Assembly (NCBI GenBank): GCA_018971835.1
Contig: JAGWZW010000015.1
Span: forward strand, 1-56,431
DNA length: 56,431 nt
Reading direction: 5' to 3'
Origin: Alphaproteobacteria bacterium
Lineage (GTDB): Bacteria > Pseudomonadota > Alphaproteobacteria > Micropepsales > Micropepsaceae
The position numbers and the translations under genes were made by a program. The stretch's first letter is position 1. Each line of letters starts with the position of its first letter. Below the pieces are notes generated by a model, which worked only from the letters and a program-made list of their open reading frames with translations, had not been told where the DNA came from and searched no databases. Below are positions 8,469 through 17,075 of this stretch, piece by piece.

Positions 8469-9020
8469 CTAGCGCGGCGATGATCGTGCCTTTCGCCGAA
8501 GCGGCGCTAGGAGATTGGGATCGTTCGTCAACGCAATACCAACGTCCAGCCCACTCCGCACTTCACTCAGAGCGCTGCCGTCATATTTCCCCATTGTAAA
8601 CGTTTCAACTGGCGCAAATTGAGCCGCAAGTGCGAGCGACTTATGTCTCCACGATATGGCAGCGCCGAGATCTAGAAAGGTCGGCGGCTTTGAGAAGAGC
8701 ACCATATCAACAAAGCACTGCGCGCGCACAAGTCCCGCTTTCGTGCCCCCTTGATCGGCAAGATAAGCTTTCGTGAAGGCGAAATTGCCCTGGAGCTGAG
8801 GCACGACATCAAATGTTGACCTTAGCCGCCCCGCTTCCGCCACGGCGCGTTCCGCATCAATGAAGCCGGCCTCCAATCGCTCGATTATCGCTCGGATCGC
8901 CTCACGGCATTCGTCCAATCCAGCGCGCCGACCTAGCATTCGAAACCCGGCGATTGTTGCGTCTTCTGCTCCTACGGCTCGGTACCGTGCTTGCCGATTC
9001 AAGCTGCGCGCCGGCGGCAA
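8469..9020 (-). CDS. conserved-looking hypothetical protein
   Basis: A 183-residue frame with a TTG start; an ATG at 8939 (MLGRRAGLDECREAI) would give 156 residues and may be the real start. The product looks soluble and mixed alpha/beta: a helical N-terminal half (AIRAIIERLEAGFIDAERAVAEAGRL) and a C-terminal half containing FVDMVLFSKPPTFLDLGAAISW and FTMGKYDGSALSEVRSGLDVG. No family is recognised and no signal peptide is seen. It is divergent from the small membrane gene at 9067 with 46 bp between them. Codon use looks coding, but the function is unknown. Confidence 0.5.
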   Translation of the reverse strand: MPPARSLNRQARYRAVGAEDATIAGFRMLGRRAGLDECREAIRAIIERLEAGFIDAERAVAEAGRLRSTFDVVPQLQGNFAFTKAYLADQGGTKAGLVRAQCFVDMVLFSKPPTFLDLGAAISWRHKSLALAAQFAPVETFTMGKYDGSALSEVRSGLDVGIALTNDPNLLAPLRRKARSSPR

Positions 9021-9066
9021 GACAGACCAGACATGCTGCTGATGACGCTTCAGAACGGAGGATCAC

Positions 9067-9450
9067 ATGACCGCCACTGAAACCCCTGCCAGCAGGTCGA
9101 AAGACTGGTCCCATCGTCCGGTAAGTTGGCTCGTCTGGTGGGGGCTGCCGCTCGCGCTTGCCGTCTCGACCAATATCCTGAGGTTGGCTCTCGCGGAGAC
9201 GGCCTTCGCCTTGTCCGTCGCATTTGCCTGGGCGGGGACGGGCTGCTTGCTCACCGCGCGGCGCTGCCGCCGTCTGCACTGCTATTTCATGGGGCCATCG
9301 CTATGGCTCGGCGCCGTCGCTGCCGCGCTGGTCGGCGCCGGCGCGATTGCCGGTGCCCAGGCACTCAATATCGTGGCCTGGGGCACGGTGGCCCTGGCCG
9401 TGCTGTCGAAGGTGCCCGAAGCGATCTGGGGCAGGTACGTCGAGACGTAA
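9067..9450 (+). CDS. small integral membrane protein, unknown function
   Basis: A 127-residue protein with a good ribosome site (GGAGG about 6 bases before ATG). It has three to four hydrophobic segments: about 20-36, 42-60, 74-95 and 98-112. A cysteine/arginine-rich loop (TGCLLTARRCRRLHC) sits between the second and third. That loop would face the cytoplasm by the positive-inside rule. The segment pattern is like many unassigned DUF membrane proteins; no family is claimed. It converges on the RND pump gene that ends at 9619. Confidence 0.65.
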   Translation: MTATETPASRSKDWSHRPVSWLVWWGLPLALAVSTNILRLALAETAFALSVAFAWAGTGCLLTARRCRRLHCYFMGPSLWLGAVAAALVGAGAIAGAQALNIVAWGTVALAVLSKVPEAIWGRYVET

Positions 9451-9618
9451 TTGCGAACAGGCAACCGCGCAGCCGGTCCAGCCTTCCGCGGCGCGCCGCG
9501 CAGCGGCCCTCCGTGAACGCAAGCTTTGGCAAGGTCTGCCAGGCTCGTGTTCACGGATCACAGGCCAAATCGGTCATGGCAAACCGAACGGCAATCCGGT
9601 CTGAGCCGGCACTACCGT

Positions 9619-12600
9619 TCACCGCGGAGTTGCCGCCGCCTTCAGCAGGGACCGCTCGATCCCGCGCACCAGCACATAGGCGATGGGCGTGAAGAAGAGG
9701 CCGAAGAACGTCACGCCCAGCATGCCGGAGAACACCGCGACACCCATGGCATGGCGCATTTCGGCGCCCGCGCCGCTGGACAGCACCAGCGGCACTACGC
9801 CCATGATGAAGGCGAAGGAGGTCATCAGGATCGGCCGCAGGCGCAAGCGGGCCGCCTCGGTCGCCGCCTCGAGCGTCGTCCGGCCCTGCCGCTCCAGATC
9901 GCGCGCGAACTCGACGATCAGGATCGCGTTCTTGCAGGCCAGGCCGATCAGCACAAACAGTCCGATCTGGGTGAAGATGTTGTTGTCACCGCCGCTGATC
10001 CACACCCCGGCCATGGCGCAGAGCAGGCACATCGGCACGATCAGGATGATGGCGAGCGGCAGGAACAGGTTTTCGTACTGCGCCGCCAGCACCAGAAAGA
10101 CCAGCAGCACGCAGATCGGGAACACCAGGACGGCGGTGTTGCCCGCCAGGATCTGCTGGTAGGTGAGATCGGTCCATTCGAACTGCATGCCTTTAGGCAA
10201 TATCTTCTCAAGCAATCCGGTTATGGCCGCCTGCGCCTGGCCGGTGGAATAGCCCGGCGCCGCCGCGCCATTCAGATCGGCGGCGCGAAAGCCGTTGTAG
10301 CGCGTGGCGCTCTCCGGACCCACGGTGCGGGTCAGGTTCACCATCGCGCCCAACGGCACCATCTGGCCGGAGGCGTTGCGCGCCTGCAGCCGCAGGATCG
10401 AATCGGGCGTATCGCGGAACGGCGTGTCGGCCTGGGCGATCACCTGGTAGGTGCGGCCGAACTTGTTGAAGTCATCGACATAGATCGAGCCCAGATAAAT
10501 CTGCATCGTGTCGAACACGTCCTGCACATTGACGCCCAGCTGCATGGCCTTGGTGCGGTCAAGATCGGCGTAGAGCTGCGGCACCGTAACCTTGTAGCTG
10601 GAGAACACGCCGGCCAGGGCCGGATCCTTGGCGGCGCGGGCCTGCACCGTGTCCATCACCTTGGCCAGTGCGTCGTAACCCTGGTCGGTGCGGTCCTCCA
10701 CCTCCAGCTTGAAGCCGCCGATCGTGCCCAGCCCCTGCACCGGTGGCGGCGGGAAGATCGCGATGCGCGCATCCGGGATCGCGGCGTATTTCGCCTGCAG
10801 CGTCTGCGCGATCGCCATGCCGGAGAGCGACGGCGCGCTGCGCTCCGCGAACGGCTTGAGCGTCACGAACACGATGCCTTGCGAGGCGCTATTGGTGAAG
10901 CCGTTGATCGACAGGCCCGGAAACGCCACCGCATGGGCGACGCCCGGCTGCTTCAGGGCGACAGCGCTCATCTCGCGGATGACGCGCTCGGTGCGGTCCA
11001 GCGTGGCGCCTTCGGGCAATTGCGCGAAACTGACGAGGTATTGCTTGTCCTGGACCGGCACGAAGCCGGGCGGCACTAGGCGGAACGCAAACACGGTGAG
11101 CGCCAGCAGCCCTCCATAGACGAGGAGCGACACGGAGCGATGCGCCAGCGCGCCGCGCAGGCCGCTGCCGTAATCGCGGGCGCTCCGCCTGAAGACGCGG
11201 TTGAACCAGGCGAAGAAGGGACCGCACAGGCGCGCCATCAGCCGCGTCAGCCAGTCCTCGGGCGCGTCATGCGCCTTTAGCAGCACCGCCGACAGCGCCG
11301 GCGACAGCGTCAGCGAATTGAAGGCCGAGATCAGCGTGGAGAAGGCGATAGTCAGCGCGAACTGGCGATAGAACTCCCCGGTCAGGCCGCTGATCATCGC
11401 GATGGGAACGAAGACGGCGCACAGCACCAGCGCAATGGCGATGATCGGGCCCGTCACTTCGCCCATCGCCTTCAGCGCCGCTTCGCGCGGCGACAGCCCG
11501 GCTTCGATATTGCGCTCGACATTCTCCACCACGACGATGGCGTCATCGACGACGATCCCGATGGCCAGAACCAGCCCGAACAGCGACAGCGCATTGATGG
11601 AGAATCCGAACAGGTACATGACCGCGAAGGTGCCGATGATCGATACCGGCACGGCGAGCAAGGGAATGATCGAGGCCCGCCAGGTCTGCAGGAAGACGAT
11701 GACGACGAGCACGACCAGCGCGATCGCTTCCAGCAGAGTATGGATCACCGCCGTGATCGAGCCGCGCACGAAGACCGTGGGATCGTAGACGATGCTGTAG
11801 CTCATGCCCGGCGGAAAATTCCTGGACAGCGCCTTCATGGTGGCGCGCACCTGGTCGGAGATCGCAATGGCGTTCGAGCCCGGGGCCTGGAAAATCGGGA
11901 TCGCCACCGCCTGCTTGTTGTCGAGCAGCGAACGCAGCGCATAGCTCGAAGCGTCGATGGAGATGCGGGCCACGTCCTTAAGGCGGGTGACGACGCCGTT
12001 CTGGCTCTTGATGACGATCTGGCCGAATTCGGCCGGGTCGCTGAGGCGGCCTTGCGCATTGATCGGCAATTGCAGCTCGCCGCTGTTGCTGTAGGGCGGG
12101 CCGTTGATGACGCCGGCTGCGACCTGCACGTTCTGCTGGCGAATGGCGCCCACCACATCGTCGGCGGTCAGGCCCAGCGCCGCGATCTTTTCCGGATTGA
12201 GCCAGATGCGCATGGCGTAGTCGCCCGAGCCGAACAGCTGCACATTGCCGACGCCTGTAATCTTGGCGAGCTGGTCCTTGACGTTCAGCACCGCGTAATT
12301 GCGCAGATAGAGCATGTTGTAGCGCCCGTCCGGCGAATTCAGGTGCACGACCATGGTGAGGTCAGGCGAGCTTTTGGTCGTGGTGACGCCGAGGTCGCGC
12401 GTCACCTGCGGCAGCCGGGGCAGCGCCTGGTTGATGCGGTTCTGCACCAGCTGCTGGTCGAGATCGGGGTCGGTGCCCAGCTTGAAGGTGACGGTGAGCG
12501 TCAGCATGCCGTCGGAAGTGGCTTGCGAGGACATGTACAGCATGCCCTCGACGCCATTGATCTGCTCCTCGAGCGGCGTGGCGACGGTTTCGGCGATAAC

Positions 12601-12771
12601 CTTGGGATTGGCGCCGGGAAACTGCGCCTTGACCACCACGGAGGGCGGAACCACCTCGGGATATTCCGAGATCGGCAGCTGAAACAGCGCCAGCAATCCG
12701 GCCAGGACGATGGCGACAGAAATGACGCCCGCAAAGATCGGACGATCGACGAAGAAGCGCGAAAGGCTCAT
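9619..12771 (-). CDS. HAE1-type RND efflux transporter (AcrB-like inner-membrane pump)
   Basis: Proton-driven inner-membrane pump of the hydrophobe/amphiphile RND family, 1050 residues from MSLSRFFVDRP at 12771; this start matches the family N-terminus and replaces a longer frame. Twelve transmembrane segments are in the usual 1+5+1+5 layout with two large periplasmic loops. TM4 carries IGIVVDDAIVVVENVERN with the paired proton-relay Asp residues. TM10 carries ACKNAILIVEFARD with the partner Lys, and the pore region has GPPYSNSGELQLPI. It lies 94 bp after its adaptor gene on the same strand, with a hairpin in the gap. No outer-membrane factor is encoded here, so it must share a TolC-like channel from elsewhere. 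Substrates are probably drugs, dyes or other amphiphiles. Confidence 0.95.
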   Translation of the reverse strand: MSLSRFFVDRPIFAGVISVAIVLAGLLALFQLPISEYPEVVPPSVVVKAQFPGANPKVIAETVATPLEEQINGVEGMLYMSSQATSDGMLTLTVTFKLGTDPDLDQQLVQNRINQALPRLPQVTRDLGVTTTKSSPDLTMVVHLNSPDGRYNMLYLRNYAVLNVKDQLAKITGVGNVQLFGSGDYAMRIWLNPEKIAALGLTADDVVGAIRQQNVQVAAGVINGPPYSNSGELQLPINAQGRLSDPAEFGQIVIKSQNGVVTRLKDVARISIDASSYALRSLLDNKQAVAIPIFQAPGSNAIAISDQVRATMKALSRNFPPGMSYSIVYDPTVFVRGSITAVIHTLLEAIALVVLVVIVFLQTWRASIIPLLAVPVSIIGTFAVMYLFGFSINALSLFGLVLAIGIVVDDAIVVVENVERNIEAGLSPREAALKAMGEVTGPIIAIALVLCAVFVPIAMISGLTGEFYRQFALTIAFSTLISAFNSLTLSPALSAVLLKAHDAPEDWLTRLMARLCGPFFAWFNRVFRRSARDYGSGLRGALAHRSVSLLVYGGLLALTVFAFRLVPPGFVPVQDKQYLVSFAQLPEGATLDRTERVIREMSAVALKQPGVAHAVAFPGLSINGFTNSASQGIVFVTLKPFAERSAPSLSGMAIAQTLQAKYAAIPDARIAIFPPPPVQGLGTIGGFKLEVEDRTDQGYDALAKVMDTVQARAAKDPALAGVFSSYKVTVPQLYADLDRTKAMQLGVNVQDVFDTMQIYLGSIYVDDFNKFGRTYQVIAQADTPFRDTPDSILRLQARNASGQMVPLGAMVNLTRTVGPESATRYNGFRAADLNGAAAPGYSTGQAQAAITGLLEKILPKGMQFEWTDLTYQQILAGNTAVLVFPICVLLVFLVLAAQYENLFLPLAIILIVPMCLLCAMAGVWISGGDNNIFTQIGLFVLIGLACKNAILIVEFARDLERQGRTTLEAATEAARLRLRPILMTSFAFIMGVVPLVLSSGAGAEMRHAMGVAVFSGMLGVTFFGLFFTPIAYVLVRGIERSLLKAAATPR

Positions 12772-12818
12772 GGCAAAAGTCCTGCTGCGGGCGCGCCCAG
12801 GGCTGCCCGTTGGAAGAG

Positions 12819-12838
12819 GCGCGGGCATGCGCCCGCGC
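12819..12838. other. perfect inverted repeat between adaptor and pump genes
   Basis: GCGCGGGC-ATGC-GCCCGCGC forms an 8-bp GC stem in the 94-bp gap between the adaptor stop and the pump start. Read in the operon direction it has no T-run after it; a TTTTT lies just before it. It is thus more likely an mRNA-stabilising or processing hairpin that tunes the ratio of adaptor to pump than a terminator. Confidence 0.5.
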
Positions 12839-12865
12839 AAAAAGTCGGAACGAAGCGGCCGCGCC

Positions 12866-14083
12866 TCAGCCGGGGCCTTCGGCGGGCCTGGCGTTCTGCA
12901 CCTGCAACGGCGTGCCGGCCATCACATGCTGGATGCCGTCAACGATGACACGGTCGCCGGCGTGCAGGCCCTTGCGGATGATGCGCGCGCCGCCAAGCTC
13001 CGCGCCGAGCGTGACGGCCCGGTATTGCGCCGTCCCGTGCGGACCCACGGCGTACAGATAGCTCTCGCTCTGATTGCTGGCGATGGCACGGTCCGGCACC
13101 AGCAGGGCCTTGGGATCGAAGCCGCTGGCCATGGCCACCGACACGAACATGCCCGGCAACAGGCTGCCGTCGCGATTGTCCAGGCGGGCGCGGGCGCGGA
13201 TGGTGCCGGTTGCCGGGTCGATCCGGTTGTCGAAGCTGTAGAGCGTTCCGTGATAGGCCTGCGCGCTGGTTCCGGACGGCAGCGTGACGCGCACGGCGAT
13301 CTTGTGCGGGTCGCCGCCGGCCGCCTGCATCGCGCGCAGATAGGTCTGCTCATCGACATTGAAATCGGCGTAGATGCCGTCGGCGGAGACGATCGAGGTG
13401 AGCAGCGGCGCGTTGGCGCCGGCTTCGACCAGATTGCCCAGCGTGATCTCGGGCCGGCTGGCGCGCCCGCCGATCGGCGCCTTGACATAGGCGTGGTCGA
13501 GATCGATCTCGGCCTGCTGCAGAATCGCCTGTGCGGCATTCTCGTTGGCCAGCGCCACCGCCTTCGCATTGGCGCGCTGGTCATAGATGCTTTGCGCCAG
13601 CGCCTGCGCTTTGACCAGGCGGGCCGCGCGTGCGAATTCGACATCGGCCAGCGCCACATTGGTGCGCGCCGAGGCCAGGTCCGCCTTGGCCTTCGCCACG
13701 GCCGCCGCATAGGGCCGCGGATCGATCACGAACAGCACATCGCCGGCCTTCACCATCTGGCCGTCATGGAAGTCGATTTCGACGATGCGACCGCTGACCT
13801 GAGGCTTGATGTCGGCGGCATCCACCGCCCGCAACTGCCCGGAGAATTCCGACCAGAGCCGCACCGGCCGCGGGCTGACGGTGGCGACCCCGACCGTCAC
13901 CGCGGCGGGCGCCGGCGCGGCGGCCTCCGTCCCGGCTGCGACATGCCAGCCCAGCAGGCCGGCGCCCAGCAGCACAGCCACCGCACCCGTCAAGGCATTC
14001 CGTTTGTTGAGGAATTTCCGGTTTTGGCGGCTCGGCGCGGCCTCGAAGCGGTATTGCCGGACCAGTTCTGTAATATGCGACAT
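12866..14083 (-). CDS. RND periplasmic adaptor (membrane fusion protein)
   Basis: Periplasmic adaptor bridging the RND pump at 9619 to an outer-membrane channel; 405 residues from ATG 14083. An uncleaved anchor or signal lies at about 30-48 (ALTGAVAVLLGAGLLGWHVAA). Then come the lipoyl half-motif (VSGRIVEIDFHDGQMVKAGDVLFVIDPRPY), an alpha-hairpin (about 130-205), the second lipoyl half (AYVKAPIGGRASRPEITLGNLV), and beta-barrel and membrane-proximal domains (VPDRAIASNQSESYLYAVG). The order is that of the AcrA/MexA family. The N-terminal 28 residues before the anchor are charged and would be cytoplasmic, so it may be a membrane-anchored rather than lipidated adaptor. It is the first gene of the two-gene operon. 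Confidence 0.94.
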   Translation of the reverse strand: MSHITELVRQYRFEAAPSRQNRKFLNKRNALTGAVAVLLGAGLLGWHVAAGTEAAAPAPAAVTVGVATVSPRPVRLWSEFSGQLRAVDAADIKPQVSGRIVEIDFHDGQMVKAGDVLFVIDPRPYAAAVAKAKADLASARTNVALADVEFARAARLVKAQALAQSIYDQRANAKAVALANENAAQAILQQAEIDLDHAYVKAPIGGRASRPEITLGNLVEAGANAPLLTSIVSADGIYADFNVDEQTYLRAMQAAGGDPHKIAVRVTLPSGTSAQAYHGTLYSFDNRIDPATGTIRARARLDNRDGSLLPGMFVSVAMASGFDPKALLVPDRAIASNQSESYLYAVGPHGTAQYRAVTLGAELGGARIIRKGLHAGDRVIVDGIQHVMAGTPLQVQNARPAEGPG

Positions 14084-14184
14084 CAACTTGCCCCGTATTA
14101 TGTAGTGATCGATACAGATATAGGGGCTGGATTACGATCGTCAAGAGCATTATGTATCGCCCGATATAAAATAGGGGAAACGCA
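14084..14184. promoter_or_regulatory. divergent promoter region with candidate TetR half-sites
   Basis: This 101-bp AT-rich gap separates the RND operon (minus) from its TetR gene (plus). CGATACAGAT at 14110-14119 and its inverse-like partner ATTATGTATCG ending at 14159 share the core CGATACA-N-AT in opposite orientation. They could be operator half-sites or two separate operators. An AGGGGAAA ribosome site precedes the TetR ATG. The operator call is inference. Confidence 0.4.
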
Positions 14185-14802
14185 ATGAAAGCAGGACGGC
14201 CCCGCAGTTTTTGCACGGACACAGCCCTCGACCGCGCCATGACCGTGTTCTGGCGCAAGGGCTATGAGGGCGCCTCCCTCGCGGAGCTAACCGAAGCCAT
14301 GGGCATCAGCCCGCCCAGCCTTTATGCCGCTTTCGGCAACAAGGAAGGGCTCTTCCTGGCCGTGCTCGCACGCTATGACGCGCGCCGCCAGGCGCTGATG
14401 GATCGCGTACTCAACGCTGCGGATCCAGGCGCGGTGGCGCGCCTCTATCTGGAAGGGGTGGCGGAATTCGCGGCGGACACCGAAGGGCGCAATCCGCCGG
14501 GCTGCCTGCTGGTGCAGAGCGGGCTGTCGTGCTCCGATGCCGACATCCCGCTGGCTCTCGCCCAGCATCGCGCCGAGAAGGAACGCGCCTTGCGCCAGCG
14601 CTTCGAGCGCGACCAAGAGGCCGGCGCCTTGCCGCAAGGCGCGGACCCCGCCGCCCTCGCCCGCTATCTCATGGCCGTGGCGAACGGCATGTGCGTGCAG
14701 GCTTCGGCCGGCGCGACCACCAAGGAACTGGCCGAAGTGGTCGAGATGGCGCTGGCGGCCTGGCCGGGTAACAAACCCCAATTGCGCGAGGGCTCACCAT
14801 AG
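14185..14802 (+). CDS. TetR-family regulator of the adjacent RND operon
   Basis: Repressor-type regulator of 205 residues. The N-terminal TetR helix-turn-helix is clear: ALDRAMTVFWRKGYEGASLAELTEAMGISPPSLYAAFGNKEGL (about 14-56). The C-terminal domain is of the branch with a ...RNPPGCLLVQSGLSC... segment (about 100-115), seen in many TetR proteins that sense small hydrophobic or electrophilic compounds. Two cysteines in this segment are notable. It is divergent from the pump operon with a shared 101-bp promoter, the usual arrangement for local repression and autoregulation. Confidence 0.9.
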   Translation: MKAGRPRSFCTDTALDRAMTVFWRKGYEGASLAELTEAMGISPPSLYAAFGNKEGLFLAVLARYDARRQALMDRVLNAADPGAVARLYLEGVAEFAADTEGRNPPGCLLVQSGLSCSDADIPLALAQHRAEKERALRQRFERDQEAGALPQGADPAALARYLMAVANGMCVQASAGATTKELAEVVEMALAAWPGNKPQLREGSP

Positions 14803-15043
14803 CGCCGAAAATGCATGCCACAAAGCGTTATGCTTCCGTCGCGTAAATAGAAATAAGGGGACGACGCCGGTCCGCACGACAACCCCTTGATATGGAATGT
14901 CCAATGGCGGTTATGCGACGATACGTATTTCCACCAGCGCCAGCGGGTTCGTTCAATCCATTTTGCCAACAAGGCCAAGATGACGGGTGTGAGGTACCAG
15001 GATTGAAGCAGCGATCCCCACGATATCGCCAGACCGGAAAAAA
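14803..15043. other. convergent intergenic region, possible coding remnant
   Basis: Between the TetR gene and the carboxylesterase. On the minus strand, from 15047 downward, about 40 codons read MIFSGLAISWGSLLQSWYLT and further hydrophobic and Trp/Arg-rich residues. This resembles one transmembrane segment of a transporter but has no other part. It may be a small decayed fragment or chance. Confidence 0.3.
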
Positions 15044-16654
15044 TCATCTCGCTCCTGACAGCGTGTATGGGCGCTGCGGATGGTCACGTCGCCACGCGAA
15101 ATAGGTATCGAGCAAGTGAAGCCGCTTGCGATTCGGCACCGGCGTAATCGCATCGGCCTTGTTGAAGAACATCACCTTCGGGTGCGGCGGCTTGAAGGCC
15201 GGCCAATATGCCAGACCGTCACCGTTGGGATTACCGGTCTTGGCGAAATTGGTCCAGTAATCCATCAAGCGTTCGGACACCGTGCGATCGATGGGCCGCC
15301 ACTTCATCTTGCCGGCATCCAGGTTGCCGAACACATAAGCGACTTCCGCACCGTGGGACGCGCCCCAATCTGCATAACGCGGCTCGTCCGGATAGGGCGG
15401 GCGCAGGCCGAAATAGTAGACATAGACCGCGCTCCTGCCCGTCCGCGCCTGTAGCCGTGCCCAGGTCCAGGTCGGCCAGACAAAACCGGTATCGCGAAAC
15501 AGATCGCGCCCCGATCGTAACGCCTGTCTGTTGTCGTTGGCCGGATAGGCTTTCAAAATCCTGCCGGCAAAGGGGCCGAACGCCTCGCGCACGTTCGGGA
15601 TATAGCTCTTCGCGTCGGGTGCCTGCGGGAACAGCGCCCCCTCGTCGGTATTTGTGCCGATCAGCACAGGCACATCGTTGTAGTGGCCGGCGGCGTAGAG
15701 CGAATATTGCTCGCCCGGCAGAACATAACCATCGAACACCGGCCAGAAGAGGCGCCCGCCCAGAGCCGGCCCAGCCTTGGCAAGGATTTGAGCCGTTGAG
15801 AGCTTGCGCGCCGCAGCGATCGAATTGACGTGTAGCGCGCGGAGGAACTTCACCCCCTTTTGTTCGGCCAGGCTGAGCGGCGGAACATTGGTGCCGCCCT
15901 CATCCTTGGTCCGGGGCGGTCCGAAGGAGCCGCCGCTTTCGCTGATGGCGCCTTCGAACAGCCCTTTCGCCAGCGGCGAGGCGCACAGCATGCTGACGGA
16001 AATGCCGCCGGCGGACTCTCCGAAGATCGTGACCTGGTCTGGATTGCCGCCGAAGGCCGCGATATTGTGTTTCACCCATTCGAGGCCGGCGATCTGGTCA
16101 AGCAGCCCGTAATCGCCCGAGGAATGGTGCTGCGATTGGGCCGTCAGCTCCGGATGCGCCAGAAAACCGAAGGGCCCGACGCGATAAGCGATACTGACGA
16201 CAACGACGCCCTTCTGCGCCAGATGACGCCCCGAATAGGTCGGGATGCTGGTGGCGCCTTGCGTGAAACCTCCACCGTAGATCCAGACCAGAACGGGCAA
16301 GCGCGCGGAAGCCGTCTTTGCCGGCGTCCAGACGTTCACATAGAGGCAGTCCTCGCTGGTGCGCAGTCCGCCCTTGTTCTGACCGTGCATGCCGGTTTGC
16401 GGGCAAGCAGGTGCAAAGGCCGTTGCATCGCGCACGCCTTGCCATGCCGCAGGCTGCTCAGGCGCCTGCCAGCGCAAGGGTCCGATCGGCGCGGCCGCAA
16501 ATGGAATTCCCTTGAACGTCGAAATGCCATCCTCGCCTACACCGCGCACGGTCCCGAATTGGGTCTTCGCAAGCGGCGCGGGTTGCGCACATGCCAATGA
16601 CGGCAGGAAAATAGAGAATAGGGCCCCAAGCCAACAGACATTGATCCTGCGCAT
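15044..16654 (-). CDS. exported type-B carboxylesterase
   Basis: Alpha/beta-hydrolase of the type-B carboxylesterase (para-nitrobenzyl esterase) family, 536 residues. A Sec signal peptide lies at 1-23 (cleavage near ACA-QP). Oxyanion-hole motif WIYGGGF is at about 124-130, the nucleophile elbow GESAGG has Ser about 214, the acid region is NTDEG, and the catalytic His lies in ASHGAEV. The EDCLYVNVWTP motif near residue 101 is also typical. It is the last of an apparent five-gene operon (15 bp after the cytochrome c gene). Its periplasmic location with a TonB receptor upstream suggests it releases an acid or phenol from an imported ester; the substrate is unknown. Confidence 0.93.
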   Translation of the reverse strand: MRRINVCWLGALFSIFLPSLACAQPAPLAKTQFGTVRGVGEDGISTFKGIPFAAAPIGPLRWQAPEQPAAWQGVRDATAFAPACPQTGMHGQNKGGLRTSEDCLYVNVWTPAKTASARLPVLVWIYGGGFTQGATSIPTYSGRHLAQKGVVVVSIAYRVGPFGFLAHPELTAQSQHHSSGDYGLLDQIAGLEWVKHNIAAFGGNPDQVTIFGESAGGISVSMLCASPLAKGLFEGAISESGGSFGPPRTKDEGGTNVPPLSLAEQKGVKFLRALHVNSIAAARKLSTAQILAKAGPALGGRLFWPVFDGYVLPGEQYSLYAAGHYNDVPVLIGTNTDEGALFPQAPDAKSYIPNVREAFGPFAGRILKAYPANDNRQALRSGRDLFRDTGFVWPTWTWARLQARTGRSAVYVYYFGLRPPYPDEPRYADWGASHGAEVAYVFGNLDAGKMKWRPIDRTVSERLMDYWTNFAKTGNPNGDGLAYWPAFKPPHPKVMFFNKADAITPVPNRKRLHLLDTYFAWRRDHPQRPYTLSGAR

Positions 16655-16669
16655 GCCGCCCTCCCTTGC

Positions 16670-17065
16670 TTATTTCTTTCCGTGCGACACGGCCTGCCGC
16701 GCGGCCATGCTGCCCAGGTTCAGAAGTGTTATGCCGGACGCCGCCCGTCCGGCAGGAATGGACGTCAGATAAGCATAAATGTCGGCCGCGTCGGCATCCG
16801 AAAGAACTTTCCGGCTGTAGAGCGGCATGCGATAGGCCGGGCTTCGAAGCTGCATCAGCACCGCCGCGAAGGGAAGCGGATTCGGTGCAAGCTGCGGCCC
16901 CGCGATGGCACCGCCGGCACCCCGCGTACCGTGGCACGCATAGCAACCGTCGCGCAGGAACAACTGCCTGCCCTTCTCGGCGCTGCCGGCCGGTGCGGCC
17001 CGGGCCGCCGATGTCAGCGTGAAGGCGCACAAAACCAGTGCAACGGCGCGCGCGAAACGGCGCAT
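16670..17065 (-). CDS. small exported cytochrome c
   Basis: Class I-like monohaem cytochrome c of 131 residues: signal peptide 1-23 (VALVLCAFTLTSAARA), haem site CYACH at 41-45, and candidate distal ligand Met82 in YRMPLYS. A C-terminal helix (SDADAADIYAYLTSIP) packs on the haem in this family. It starts 10 bp after the thiamine-diphosphate enzyme gene and ends 15 bp before the esterase gene. It is therefore probably co-translated with both and a candidate electron acceptor for an enzyme of this cluster. Similar cytochromes accompany alcohol, aldehyde and other periplasmic dehydrogenases. Confidence 0.92.
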   Translation of the reverse strand: MRRFARAVALVLCAFTLTSAARAAPAGSAEKGRQLFLRDGCYACHGTRGAGGAIAGPQLAPNPLPFAAVLMQLRSPAYRMPLYSRKVLSDADAADIYAYLTSIPAGRAASGITLLNLGSMAARQAVSHGKK

Positions 17066-17075
17066 ATGTCCCTCC

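Noticed and set aside
9526..11079. Long plus-strand open frame (over 500 codons) opposite the RND pump gene
   Set aside because: Product is His/Arg/Gln-rich without any family feature; it is the antisense shadow of the pump gene, whose protein is full length and conserved.
12819..12838. Rho-independent terminator between adaptor and pump genes
   Set aside because: In the direction of transcription the T-run comes before, not after, the hairpin.
11740..12948. Another long plus-strand open frame opposite the RND pump
   Set aside because: Composition typical of antisense of GC-rich coding DNA (His, Arg, Asp); no motifs.
14920..15047. Fragment of an RND or MMPL transporter
   Set aside because: Only one hydrophobic segment resembles such proteins; too short for assignment and overlapping the TetR gene if extended.
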